Made by a program: the position numbers and the translations under genes. Source: Amycolatopsis anabasis (lineage in GTDB: Bacteria > Actinomycetota > Actinomycetes > Mycobacteriales > Pseudonocardiaceae). Taken from it: a stretch of DNA of 64,000 nucleotides. The notes beneath the pieces were generated by a model. That model did no database searches. It saw nothing but the letters and a program-made list of their open reading frames with translations, and was not told where the DNA came from. Below are positions 8,063 to 16,562 of the stretch, in pieces. Every line of letters begins with the position of its first letter. Position 1 is the stretch's first letter. The stretch is taken from contig NZ_VTHK01000039.1 in the NCBI RefSeq assembly GCF_009765355.1, positions 20,268 through 84,267 of the forward strand. The letters run 5' to 3'.

Positions 8063-9136
8063 GTGGACACGATGCGCGCAGTGCGGCTGAACGCGTGGAA
8101 GTCGGATCCGGTGCGCACCGAGATCCCGATTCCCGAACCCGGTCCCGGTCAGGTGCTGATCCAGGTCGGCGGCGCGGGCGCCTGTCACTCCGACCTCCAC
8201 CTGATGCGCGAATTCGGCACCGGTTCCGAAGCCTGGGAACCGCCGTTCACGCTCGGCCACGAGAACGCGGGCTGGGTGCACACGCTCGGTGACGGGGTCC
8301 GCGGCTGGGAACCCGGGCAGCCGGTCGCGGTGGTCGGTGCGTGGGGCTGTGGCCGCTGTGCCCGCTGCCGCGCCGGAGTGGACATCTACTGCGAGGACCC
8401 CGCAGCGGCACCGGTCCCCGGCGGAGGCGGCGGACTCGGCCTCGACGGCGGGATGGCGGACTACCTGCTCGTCCCCGCCGAACGCTTCCTCGTCCCGCTC
8501 CCCGACGGGCTCGACCCGGTCCACGCGGCGCCGATCACCGACGCGGCATTGACCCCGTACCACGCGATCCGGCGTTCACTGCCCAAACTCACGCCCGACG
8601 CCATCGCACTGGTGATCGGTGCCGGCGGTCTCGGGCACCTCGGCGTGCAACTGCTCAAGACGCTCACCGGCGCCCGCGTGGTCGTCGTCGAGCCGCGGGA
8701 ATCGGCGGGCAGGCTGGCCGCCCGAAGCGGTGCGGACCTCGTCCTGGCACCTGGCAGCGACACCGTCGCCCTCATCCGGGACTTCACCTCGGGCCGCGGC
8801 GTCGACCTCGCCCTCGACTTCGTCGGTTCCGACGAAACCATCGCCACCGCCGCGAAATCCGCCCGTCCGCTCGGCGACGTGACCATAGTCGGCATCGCCG
8901 GGGGCTCGTTCCCGGTGTCCTTCACCTCGCTGCCGCCCGAGGTCAGCGTCCAGACGACCTACTGGGGCACCCGCGCCGAACTCGTCGAACTGTTCGACCT
9001 CGCGGCGCGCGGCCTGCTCACCCCGGAAATCGAAGTGTTCGACCTCGACGACGCGCTGACCGCCTACCGGCGGCTGGAAGCGGGTGACGTCCGAGGCCGC
9101 GCCGTGATCGCCCCGTCCGCGACGTACTCCGGCTGA
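8063..9136 (+). CDS. Zn-dependent secondary alcohol dehydrogenase (ADH-A-like)
   Basis: 357 aa medium-chain dehydrogenase. Catalytic zinc ligands are Cys41 (ACHSD) and His66-Glu67 (LGHEN). The structural zinc loop is WGCGRCARCRAGVDIYC, and the NAD-binding stretch is VIGAGGLGHLGVQLL. The pattern, including DAALTPYHAI and TYWGTRAEL, matches Rhodococcus ADH-A, an NAD-dependent secondary alcohol dehydrogenase. A GTG at 8063 with AAAGGCGG upstream is taken as the start; ATG 8072 is possible. Its likely role is oxidation of a secondary alcohol to a ketone, which the downstream Baeyer-Villiger-type enzyme and esterase could then process (inference). Confidence 0.9.
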   Translation: MDTMRAVRLNAWKSDPVRTEIPIPEPGPGQVLIQVGGAGACHSDLHLMREFGTGSEAWEPPFTLGHENAGWVHTLGDGVRGWEPGQPVAVVGAWGCGRCARCRAGVDIYCEDPAAAPVPGGGGGLGLDGGMADYLLVPAERFLVPLPDGLDPVHAAPITDAALTPYHAIRRSLPKLTPDAIALVIGAGGLGHLGVQLLKTLTGARVVVVEPRESAGRLAARSGADLVLAPGSDTVALIRDFTSGRGVDLALDFVGSDETIATAAKSARPLGDVTIVGIAGGSFPVSFTSLPPEVSVQTTYWGTRAELVELFDLAARGLLTPEIEVFDLDDALTAYRRLEAGDVRGRAVIAPSATYSG

Positions 9137-9180
9137 ACCACGCTCGGGATCTCAGTCCATTGTAGACATACGGTCCGTGA

Positions 9181-9193
9181 TCCCCCGGGTGGG
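9181..9193 (+). promoter_or_regulatory. TCCCCC box upstream of saccharopine-type gene 2
   Basis: TCCCCCGGGTGGG; it ends exactly 56 nt before the ATG chosen at 9249, the same spacing as for the paralogue at 3311. Confidence 0.6.
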
Positions 9194-9248
9194 TGTGGAA
9201 CACGCGCGCCCGCCGACGCGGCCCGCTGCCCGGCCGACGATGAGACGC

Positions 9249-10430
9249 ATGACGAACTCCTCCACAGGCCGCCGCGGGCGCAGGCGGATCCTCGTGACCG
9301 GCGGCGCCGGCGAGATGGGCGCCTACGCATGCCGTGCCCTCGCGAACGCCGACGACGTGGAACTGCTGCTCGTCGCCGACCGCGACCAGCAACGCGCCAC
9401 CCAGCTCGCCGCCGAACTCGGGCCGAAAGCCCAGCCCCTGGACCTCGACATCGCCGACGCCGGCGCCCTCCACGACGCGCTGACCCGCGTCGACATCGTC
9501 CTCAACACCGCAGGCCCGTTCTACCGCTTCGGCCGCGAAGTCCTCACCGCCGCCATCGCGACCCGGACGAACTACCTCGACATCTGCGACGACTGGGAAC
9601 CCACCCTCGACATGCTCGGCCTCGACGACGCCGCCCGCGCCGCCGACGTCACCGCGGTGATCGGGATGGGCGCCAGCCCCGGCACGAGCAACCTGCTCGC
9701 ACTGCTGGCGATGAACCAGTGCGACACGGTCGACCGGGTCTACACCGCCTGGCGCGCCGGGGCCCTGCCCTACCCCACCGCCGAGGACCCCGACCCGAAA
9801 CCGAACGCCGCACTGGAACACTGGGTCCACAACTGCACCGAGCCGATCAAGACCTGGCGCGACGGCGGACTCGTCGACGCCTACGCGCTCGAAGAACTCA
9901 CGCTCGCCTACCCCGGCCGCGGCGCGGACGCCGTCTGGGTCTGCGGGCACCCCGAGCCGCTCACCCTCCCGCGCGTCCGGCCCGAGGTGCGCGACTCGCT
10001 CAACCTGATGGTGGCCCGTCGAGGCTTGATGGAAGGCATGCTCCGCGTCGCCGCACGCGTGCGCAACGGCGAACTGGACGTCACCGGTGCCGCCAAACAG
10101 ATCCTGCGCGAGCCCGCCACCGGAGGCAAGGCCGCCGGACCGGCGCCGACGCTGCCGAACCTCTTCGCCGTGGCCGAAGGAACCAAGGACGGCAAGGGAA
10201 TCCGGGTCGGCGCGCAGCCGATCGTGCTGCCCAACGCGAACATGGGCGAGATGACCGGTTACCCCCTCGCCGTCGCGACGCTGATGATGGCCCGCGGTCT
10301 GGTCGACAAGCCCGGCGTGCACGGGCCGGAGGGCGCGGTGGATCCGGACACCTACTTCACCGAGCTGTCCCAGCTCGTCGAGAACCGGCCCGCCGGTCCC
10401 GTCGTCGAGGTCGTTTCCGAAGAAATCTGA
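9249..10430 (+). CDS. Saccharopine-dehydrogenase-like NADP-binding oxidoreductase (paralogue 2)
   Basis: 393 aa from ATG 9249. The Rossmann motif ILVTGGAGEMGAYA and the segments LNTAGPFYRFG, YLDICDDWEP and GMGASPGTSN are nearly identical to those of the protein at 3311, so this is a recent paralogue. The start at 9249 is chosen by alignment with that paralogue and because the upstream TCCCCC box is then 56 nt away in both genes; ATG 9240 and a GTG at 9177 are in the same frame. It ends before an 8-bp perfect hairpin that overlaps the next box. Its function is unresolved, as for its paralogues; two near-copies may differ in substrate range or expression. Confidence 0.85.
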   Translation: MTNSSTGRRGRRRILVTGGAGEMGAYACRALANADDVELLLVADRDQQRATQLAAELGPKAQPLDLDIADAGALHDALTRVDIVLNTAGPFYRFGREVLTAAIATRTNYLDICDDWEPTLDMLGLDDAARAADVTAVIGMGASPGTSNLLALLAMNQCDTVDRVYTAWRAGALPYPTAEDPDPKPNAALEHWVHNCTEPIKTWRDGGLVDAYALEELTLAYPGRGADAVWVCGHPEPLTLPRVRPEVRDSLNLMVARRGLMEGMLRVAARVRNGELDVTGAAKQILREPATGGKAAGPAPTLPNLFAVAEGTKDGKGIRVGAQPIVLPNANMGEMTGYPLAVATLMMARGLVDKPGVHGPEGAVDPDTYFTELSQLVENRPAGPVVEVVSEEI

Positions 10431-10442
10431 CGTCGGCGGTGA

Positions 10443-10468
10443 GCCCGGCCCAGCTCCCCCGGCCGGGC
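10443..10468 (+). terminator. Hairpin overlapping a regulatory box
   Basis: A perfect 8-bp stem GCCCGGCC / GGCCGGGC with a 10-nt loop, 12 bp after the reductase stop. The right arm is part of the TCCCCC box at 10455-10467, so it may be a weak terminator, a by-product of the box, or both. Confidence 0.4.
10455..10467 (+). promoter_or_regulatory. TCCCCC box upstream of esterase
   Basis: TCCCCCGGCCGGG, 51 nt before the ATG at 10518; identical to the box before the RidA gene (36603-36615). Confidence 0.55.
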
Positions 10469-10517
10469 AAGGGTTTCCCGTCCGCCGCCCCGTCTCTCCC
10501 GGCAGAAAGAAGGTGTC

Positions 10518-11474
10518 ATGCCACTGGAACCGGCTTCCGAGGCGTTCCTGGCGGAACTCGCCACGGCCGGAATGCCCCCAATCGAAGACTGGACGCCCTC
10601 GATCGTCCGGCTGGGCGACCCGGTGCTGGCCGGGCTCACCGGCCCCGGCCCGGAAGTCGGCGCCGTCCGCGACTTCCGGCTCACCGCCGCGGACGGGGAC
10701 TTCCGGGTCCGGATCCTCCGCCCGGCGGCCCCTGCCCGGGCCACGATCGTCTACTTCCACGGCGGTGGCTGGGTCGGCGGCGACATCGACCTCCAGTACG
10801 ACCACGTCGGCCGCGACCTGACGAACGCGACCCGGAGCACCGTCGTGCTCGTGAACTACCGCAAAGCACCCGAACATCCTTTTCCCACGGCAATCGAGGA
10901 CAGCTGGCTCGCGCTGCGCTGGGCGGCGGACCACGCCACCGAACTCGCCCCGTCCGGCGCGCCGCTGCTTGTCGCGGGCGACAGCGCGGGCGGCAACATC
11001 GCCGCGGTGCTGACGCAGCGTGCGCGAGACGCGGCGGGTCCGCGGATCGACCGCCAGGTGCTGGTCTACCCGGTGACGGACTGCGATCTCACTCGTCCGT
11101 CCTATGTGGATCCCGAGAACCAGCGCTTCCTCGACCGGGACACCATGGCCTGGTACTGGCACCACTACCTTCCCGACGAGACGGCACGCCGGCAGCCCGC
11201 CGCGTCGCCACTACGCGCGGAGAGCCTGGCCGGGTTGCCGCCCGCGCTGATCTACGTGGCCGAATACGACCCGCTGCGCGACGAAGGCGTCGCGTATGCC
11301 GACGCGCTGCGGGCCGCGGGCGTGCCCGTGGTGCTGGCGGAAGCCAAGGGGCAGATGCACGGGTTCTTCCAGATGGCGAACATCCTTCCCGGCTACGACG
11401 AGGGCCTGCGCCTGGTCGCCGGATACGTGAACGACTTCCTTTCCGCCGACGACAAGGACCTCGCCCGTGCCTGA
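10518..11474 (+). CDS. Alpha/beta hydrolase, HSL-family esterase
   Basis: 318 aa, no signal peptide. The HGGGW oxyanion-hole motif is at residues 81-85 and the nucleophile elbow GDSAGG at 154-159 (Ser156). The acid and base are probably the Asp of EYDPLRDEG and the His of MHGFFQM near the C-terminus. This is the hormone-sensitive-lipase type, acting on small to medium esters. It has an AGAAAGAAGG ribosome site. Its end overlaps the start of the Baeyer-Villiger-type monooxygenase by 8 bp. That coupling suggests it hydrolyses the ester or lactone made by that enzyme (inference). Confidence 0.9.
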   Translation: MPLEPASEAFLAELATAGMPPIEDWTPSIVRLGDPVLAGLTGPGPEVGAVRDFRLTAADGDFRVRILRPAAPARATIVYFHGGGWVGGDIDLQYDHVGRDLTNATRSTVVLVNYRKAPEHPFPTAIEDSWLALRWAADHATELAPSGAPLLVAGDSAGGNIAAVLTQRARDAAGPRIDRQVLVYPVTDCDLTRPSYVDPENQRFLDRDTMAWYWHHYLPDETARRQPAASPLRAESLAGLPPALIYVAEYDPLRDEGVAYADALRAAGVPVVLAEAKGQMHGFFQMANILPGYDEGLRLVAGYVNDFLSADDKDLARA

Positions 11475-13050
11475 CCACGACGCACTGATCATCGGAGCCG
11501 GATTCGCCGGCCTGTACCAGCTGCACCTCCTGCGCGGGCGCGGATTCGACGCGCACGTCGTCGAGGCGGGCGCCGACGTCGGCGGCACCTGGTACTGGAA
11601 CCGCTACCCCGGCGCGCGCTGCGACATCGAATCCGTCGAGTACTCCTACTCCTTCGACCCGGACCTCGAACAGGAATGGGAGTGGAGCGAGCGTTATGCC
11701 GCGCAACCGGAACTGCACGCCTACGCACGGCACGTGGCCGACCGGTTCGACCTGCGGAAGGACATCACGTTCGGCGTCCGGATCACCGCGCTGGACTGGT
11801 CGGAGGACCGTCGCGAGTGGACAGTGACCGGGGACGACGGCTCCGTGCGGACCGCCCGGCACGTGATCGCCGCGACCGGCTGCCTGTCGATGCCGTCGCG
11901 TCCGGATTTCCCCGGGCTCGCCGAGTTCGCCGGGGAACTGCACCGGACGTCGAATTGGCCGTCCGAAGACGTCGACCTGACAGGCAAACGGGTCGCGGTC
12001 ATCGGCACCGGGTCGTCGGGGCTGCAGACGATCACCGCGATCGCCCCCGTCGTCGGGGAACTCACCGTTTTCCAGCGGACGCCCTGCTTCGCCGTTCCGG
12101 CGCACAACGGCCCGGCGCAGCCGCGCCTGGCCGAAGCTCGCGGCCGCTACCGGGAAATCCGGAAGGCCAACCGCCTCTCCCCCGACGGATTCCAGTGCCA
12201 CAACGGGCAGATCCCGCTGCTGGACACCGATCCTGCCGCGGTGCACGCGGAATTCGACCGTCGCTGGGAAACCGGCGGCCTGTGCTTCGACCGCTCATTC
12301 CCGGACATCCTGACCGACCTCACGGCGAACGAAACCGCCGCCGAATACGTCCGAAGCCGAATCCGCGCGAAGGTGCGGGATCCGGAGCTGGCGGAGAAGC
12401 TGTCACCGCGCACGTACCCGATCGCCAGCAAGCGGATGTGCGTGGACACCGGCTACTACGAGGTCTTCAACCGGCCGAACGTGTCGCTGGTCGACCTCAC
12501 CGAGCAACCGATCCGGTGGTTCACCCGGCGCGGCATCGTCGCCGGCGACACCGAGCACGACCTCGACGTGGTCATCCTGGCGACGGGCTTCGACGCGATG
12601 ACCGGCGCCCTCGACGCGATCGACATCCGCAGTGGCGGACGCACCCTGCGGGAGAAATGGGCCCGCGGGCCGCGTACGTACCTCGGCCTGATGTCGGCCG
12701 GTTTCCCGAATCTGTTCCTGGTGTGCGGTCCGCAAAGCCCGTCCGTGCTGTCGAACATGCTGACCTCGATCGAACAGCACGTCGAGTGGATCGGAACCGC
12801 GCTGGCCTACCTGAAGGACCACGACCGGACCCGGATGGAAGCGCTGCCCGAGAACGAGGACAACTGGGTCACGACCACGAACGATCTGGCGAACCTGACC
12901 CTGATGCCGCGAGCCGCGTCCTGGTACCTGGGCGCCAATATCCCGGGGAAGGAACGAGTCTTCATGCCCTTCGTGGGCGGAGTGGGCCTGTACAAGCAGG
13001 TCTCCGAAGGTGTCGCGGCCGCCCGGTACCACGGTTTCGACCTCAGCTGA
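11467..13050 (+). CDS. FAD-dependent Baeyer-Villiger-type monooxygenase
   Basis: 527 aa class B flavoprotein monooxygenase. The FAD site GAGFAG is at residues 10-15, with GGTWYWNRYPGARCD at 39-53 and a second (NADPH) Rossmann motif GTGSSG at 180-185. The family fingerprint FxGxxxHxxxWP appears as FAGELHRTSNWP (154-165): His159 is shifted one residue and Arg160 occupies the usual His place. Such enzymes insert oxygen next to a ketone to give an ester or lactone, or oxidise heteroatoms. The GTG start at 11467 overlaps the esterase end. Together with the ADH-A-like enzyme and esterase it would convert secondary alcohol to ketone to ester to acid plus alcohol (inference). Confidence 0.9.
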   Translation: MPDHDALIIGAGFAGLYQLHLLRGRGFDAHVVEAGADVGGTWYWNRYPGARCDIESVEYSYSFDPDLEQEWEWSERYAAQPELHAYARHVADRFDLRKDITFGVRITALDWSEDRREWTVTGDDGSVRTARHVIAATGCLSMPSRPDFPGLAEFAGELHRTSNWPSEDVDLTGKRVAVIGTGSSGLQTITAIAPVVGELTVFQRTPCFAVPAHNGPAQPRLAEARGRYREIRKANRLSPDGFQCHNGQIPLLDTDPAAVHAEFDRRWETGGLCFDRSFPDILTDLTANETAAEYVRSRIRAKVRDPELAEKLSPRTYPIASKRMCVDTGYYEVFNRPNVSLVDLTEQPIRWFTRRGIVAGDTEHDLDVVILATGFDAMTGALDAIDIRSGGRTLREKWARGPRTYLGLMSAGFPNLFLVCGPQSPSVLSNMLTSIEQHVEWIGTALAYLKDHDRTRMEALPENEDNWVTTTNDLANLTLMPRAASWYLGANIPGKERVFMPFVGGVGLYKQVSEGVAAARYHGFDLS

Positions 13051-13068
13051 CCGCACCGCCCGGGCTGG

Positions 13069-14304
13069 TCATTGTGGCTTCGTCCATGAGGCGCGCTGGC
13101 GGCGCAGCTCGGCGCGGGCCAGTGCGCTCTTGTGCGTCTCGTCGGGCCCGTCGGCGAATCGCAGGGTGCGAATACCGGCGTAAGCCGCTGCGAGCGGGAA
13201 GTCCTGGGACAGCCCGCCGGCACCGTGGACCTGGATGGCCTTGTCGAGGATCCACTGCACGGTGACCGGCGTGGCGATCTTGATCGCCTGGATCTCGGTG
13301 TGCGCGCCCTTGTTCCCGACGGTGTCCATCAGCCAGGCCGTCTTGAGCACCAGTAGACGCAGTTGCTCGATCCGCACGCGCGCTTCGGCGATCCAGTCGC
13401 GGACGACGCCCTGGTCGGCGAGCGGCTTGCCGAACGCGACCCGTTCGTCCGCGCGGGCGCACATCAGCTCGACGGCTCGCTCCGCGACGCCGATCGAGCG
13501 CATGCAGTGGTGGATCCGGCCGGGGCCGAGCCGTGCCTGCGCGATGGCGAACCCGTCCCCCTCGCCGCCGATGAGGTTCTCGGCGGGCACCCGGACGTCG
13601 GTGAAGGTCAGCTCGGCGTGGCCGCCGTGGTCGTGGTCGTCGTAGCCGAAGACTTCCATGGCGCGTTCGATCGCCAGCCCGGGAGTGTCGCGCGGGACGA
13701 GGATCATGGACTGCTGCCGGTGCCGGTCCGCGCCAGGGTCGGTCTTGCCCATCACGATGAAGATCCGCGCGTTCGGGTTCATCGCCCCGGTGATCCACCA
13801 CTTGCGGCCGTTGACGACATAGGAATCCCCGTCGCGCTCGATCCGGGTGGCGATGTTCGTCGCGTCCGACGAGGCCACGTCCGGCTCGGTCATCGCGAAC
13901 GACGAACGGATTTCCCCGTCCAGCAGGGGTTTCAGCCACCGCTCGCGCTGGGCGTCGGTGCCGAACATCGAGAGCACTTCGATGTTCCCGGTGTCCGGGG
14001 CCGCGCAGTTCAGCACCGCGGGCGCCAGGTGTCCGCTGCGGCCGGTGATCTCGGCCAGCGGCGCGTACTGCAGGTTCGTCAGGCCACCGCCGTGCTCACC
14101 GGGCAGGAACAGGTTCCACAGGCCGCGCCGCCGGGCCTCGGCACGGAGTTCGGCCAGCACCGGCGTCGAGTCCCACGCCCACCGGTTCTCCAGCGCGGCC
14201 AACTGTTCGGCGAAAACCGGTTCGGCCGGGTGGACGTGGCTGTCCATGAACTCGAGGAGGACGGCTCGCAGCTCTTCGGATTTGGCGTCGAACGAGAAGT
14301 CCAT
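13069..14304 (-). CDS. Acyl-CoA dehydrogenase, ACAD10/11-like
   Basis: 411 aa. Typical segments are FAMTEPDVASSDATN (flavin and substrate contact), YVVNGRKWWITGA, and near the C-terminus QVHGAGGLSQDFPLA followed by FADGPDETHK. The last segment is characteristic of the ACAD10/11 branch. Its ATG shares one base with the stop of the preceding APH-like kinase gene (TGATG). In mammals and in the Pseudomonas levulinate pathway, kinase and ACAD partners of this kind process 4-hydroxyacyl-CoAs by phosphorylation and elimination. It is the last gene of the thiolase operon starting at 18532. The 4-hydroxyacyl role is inferred from pairing; ordinary acyl-CoA dehydrogenation is possible. Confidence 0.9.
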   Translation of the reverse strand: MDFSFDAKSEELRAVLLEFMDSHVHPAEPVFAEQLAALENRWAWDSTPVLAELRAEARRRGLWNLFLPGEHGGGLTNLQYAPLAEITGRSGHLAPAVLNCAAPDTGNIEVLSMFGTDAQRERWLKPLLDGEIRSSFAMTEPDVASSDATNIATRIERDGDSYVVNGRKWWITGAMNPNARIFIVMGKTDPGADRHRQQSMILVPRDTPGLAIERAMEVFGYDDHDHGGHAELTFTDVRVPAENLIGGEGDGFAIAQARLGPGRIHHCMRSIGVAERAVELMCARADERVAFGKPLADQGVVRDWIAEARVRIEQLRLLVLKTAWLMDTVGNKGAHTEIQAIKIATPVTVQWILDKAIQVHGAGGLSQDFPLAAAYAGIRTLRFADGPDETHKSALARAELRRQRASWTKPQ

Positions 14305-15326
14305 CAGCGGTTCTCCTTGAGGGCGGTGAGGCCGGCGTCGAGCAGGAGAGGAACGGTGTCGCCTATCTTGTCGAAGCCCGCGCCGACGGTCTTGCCGTGC
14401 AGGTGGCGGTAGTGGATGCCCTCACCGATCGCGGCCAGTTTGAAGGCCGCGAGCCCGAGGTAGAACCCGAACCGTGACAGGTCGCGCTCGCTGCGCGCGG
14501 CGTAGCGGTGGATGATGTCCTCTTCGGACAGGAAACCCGGCGCCGCGGCGACGTCGGTGACCGCCTCGCTGCGGAGCAGATTCCCCAGCCGGTGGTAGAA
14601 GACCATGAGCGCCAGGTCGGTCAGCGGGTCGCCCAGCGTGGCCATCTCCCAGTCGAGCACCGCCGTCGTGACGTCGGAGTCGTCCACCAGCAGGTTGTCG
14701 AGCCGGAAGTCGCCGTGCACGATTCCCGCCGCCGTCTCCGCCGGGACGTCGGCGGCAAGCAGGGCGTGCAGCTCGTCGGCGGCGGGCAGGTCCCGGGTGC
14801 GGGAAGCGTCCAGCTGGGTCTTCCAGCGACGCACCTGCCGCTCAAGAAAGCCCTCCGCGCGCCCGAAGTCCGCCAGCCCTGCCTCGGCCGGGTCGACCGC
14901 GTGCAGCGTCGCCAGCGTGTCGACCAGTCCCTGCGAGATGATCCGGGTCCGGTGCGCGCCAAGGCGTTCGAGCTCGGCTGCCCGCCGATAGGGCGTTCCC
15001 GTGACACGTTCCATCACGTAGAACGGCGCACCCAGCACGTCGTCGTCCTGGCACAACGCGTAGGTCGCCGGCACGGGCACGGCGGTGTCCCGTAGTGCGG
15101 ACAGCACACGGTACTCACGCGCCATGTCGTGCGCGGTGGCCAGCACGTGCCCCAGGGGCGGACGGCGGACGATCCACTCGCCGGTCCCGTCCATGACGGC
15201 GTAGGTCAAATTGGACTTTCCACCGGCGATCACCGTGGCGGACAACCGCCCGCCCGCGCCCGGGATCGTGGTGGCGAACCAGCGGCCGAGCCGGTCGAGG
15301 TCGAGTCCGGGCGGATTCCCGGGCAT
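14304..15326 (-). CDS. APH-family kinase (LvaA/ACAD10-kinase-like)
   Basis: 340 aa aminoglycoside-phosphotransferase fold. The phosphate-binding segment GGKSNLTY is at residues 35-42, the catalytic loop HGDFRLDN at 204-211, and the metal-binding DWE at 225-227. In this subfamily the kinases act on hydroxyacyl-CoA rather than antibiotics, and are found next to ACAD10/11-type dehydrogenases, as here. The ATG at 15326 gives the expected N-terminus and shares a base with the upstream stop (TGATG). Antibiotic resistance is unlikely in this setting. The substrate is inferred from family and context only. Confidence 0.85.
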   Translation of the reverse strand: MPGNPPGLDLDRLGRWFATTIPGAGGRLSATVIAGGKSNLTYAVMDGTGEWIVRRPPLGHVLATAHDMAREYRVLSALRDTAVPVPATYALCQDDDVLGAPFYVMERVTGTPYRRAAELERLGAHRTRIISQGLVDTLATLHAVDPAEAGLADFGRAEGFLERQVRRWKTQLDASRTRDLPAADELHALLAADVPAETAAGIVHGDFRLDNLLVDDSDVTTAVLDWEMATLGDPLTDLALMVFYHRLGNLLRSEAVTDVAAAPGFLSEEDIIHRYAARSERDLSRFGFYLGLAAFKLAAIGEGIHYRHLHGKTVGAGFDKIGDTVPLLLDAGLTALKENR

Positions 15327-15778
15327 CACGGCACCAGCAGGCTGACGGTCTCGGCCACGCACGCCGGTTTCTCGCTGCCTTCGACCTCGACGGTGACCCG
15401 GGTGGTGGACCGGTAGCCGCCACCGCCTTCCGCCACGGACAGCAGTTCGACGCCGGCCCGCACCTTCGAGCCGACCGGCACCGGTGACGGGAAGCGGACC
15501 TTGTCGGAGCCGTAGTTGACGCCCATCGTCAGGCCCACGACCCGGTAGACCTCCCAGGCCAGCATCGGCACCAAGGACAACGTCAGGTAGCCGTGCGCGA
15601 TGGTGCTGCCGAAGGGACCTCGGCGCGCTCGTGCGGGGTCGACGTGGATCCACTGGTGGTCGCCGGTGGCCTCGGCGAAAGTGTCGATCTGGTGCTGGGT
15701 GACCGTATGCCAGCCGGAGTGGCCGAGGTGGGTACCGACCGCCTGCCGCAGCTCGTCGATGCTCCGGTAGATCTTCAC
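15326..15778 (-). CDS. MaoC-like (R)-hydratase
   Basis: 150 aa single hot-dog domain. The hydratase-2 motif ATGDHQWIHVDPARA (about residues 37-51, catalytic Asp40 and His45) is followed by FGSTIAHGYLTLSL. Enzymes of this type hydrate trans-2-enoyl-CoA to (R)-3-hydroxyacyl-CoA. It overlaps the upstream SDR by 4 bp and abuts the downstream kinase through TGATG, consistent with one polycistronic beta-oxidation unit. Confidence 0.9.
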   Translation of the reverse strand: MKIYRSIDELRQAVGTHLGHSGWHTVTQHQIDTFAEATGDHQWIHVDPARARRGPFGSTIAHGYLTLSLVPMLAWEVYRVVGLTMGVNYGSDKVRFPSPVPVGSKVRAGVELLSVAEGGGGYRSTTRVTVEVEGSEKPACVAETVSLLVP

Positions 15779-16530
15779 GCCTTCGGCCCTCCGGCGACGT
15801 AGAGCACCTGGCCGGAAACGAACCCGGCGCCTTCACTGACGAAGAACGACACGGCGTGCGCGATGTCGTCCGGAATCCCGGTGCGGGACACCGGGATCTC
15901 CGCCGCGACGGCCGTCTTGAACTCCTCGAACGGGACGCCTATCCGCGCCGCGGTGGCCGCCGTCATCTCCGTCTCGACGAACCCCGGTGCGATCGCGTTG
16001 GCCGTCACCCCGAACCTGCCCAACTCGATGGCGAGGGTTTTGGTGAAACCCTGCAGTCCGGCTTTCGCCGCGGAGTAGTTGGCCTGGCCCTTGTTGCCCA
16101 GCGCCGACGTGCTGGACAGGTTGACGATCCGGCCCCAGCCGGTCTTCGTCATGAAGCCCTGCGCCGCGCGGGTCATCAGGAACGAGCCCCGCAGGTGCAC
16201 GTTCATCACCGCGTCCCAGTCCTCGCTGGTCATCTTGAACAGCAGGTTGTCGCGGATGACGCCGGCGTTGTTGACCAGCACGACCGGATCACCCAGTTCT
16301 CCGGCGATCCGCTCCACGGCGGTCCGCACGCCGGGCTCGTCGTTCACGTCCAGGCCGACGGCGATCGCCCGGCCGCCCTTGGCCTCGATCTCTTCGGCGA
16401 CCGGCTTTCCCGCGGCCTCGTCCAGATCGACGACGGCCACGGAGAATCCGTCGGCGGCCAGGCGCTTCGCCACGGCGGCGCCGATGCCGCGAGCCGCCCC
16501 GGTGACGATGGCTGTCCGGGTGAAGGTCAT
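15775..16530 (-). CDS. SDR-family 3-oxoacyl/3-hydroxyacyl reductase (FabG-like)
   Basis: 251 aa. TGAARGIG at residues 10-17, NNAG at 87-90, Ser140, Tyr152 and Lys156 (YSAAK), ending VSGQVLYVAGG. The GKGQANYSAAK-like stretch and (R)-specific context next to a MaoC hydratase suggest oxidation of a 3-hydroxyacyl-CoA in the operon. The ATG at 16530 has GGAGCGAACCC upstream, and the open frame beyond it is not family-like. It follows the second SDR by 32 bp. Confidence 0.88.
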   Translation of the reverse strand: MTFTRTAIVTGAARGIGAAVAKRLAADGFSVAVVDLDEAAGKPVAEEIEAKGGRAIAVGLDVNDEPGVRTAVERIAGELGDPVVLVNNAGVIRDNLLFKMTSEDWDAVMNVHLRGSFLMTRAAQGFMTKTGWGRIVNLSSTSALGNKGQANYSAAKAGLQGFTKTLAIELGRFGVTANAIAPGFVETEMTAATAARIGVPFEEFKTAVAAEIPVSRTGIPDDIAHAVSFFVSEGAGFVSGQVLYVAGGPKA

Positions 16531-16562
16531 GGGTTCGCTCCATTTCGTAGCGGTGGGCGGCA

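Noticed and set aside
14304..15326. Aminoglycoside phosphotransferase as antibiotic resistance gene
   Set aside because: It is translationally coupled to an ACAD10/11-type dehydrogenase inside a beta-oxidation operon, which points to hydroxyacyl-CoA metabolism.
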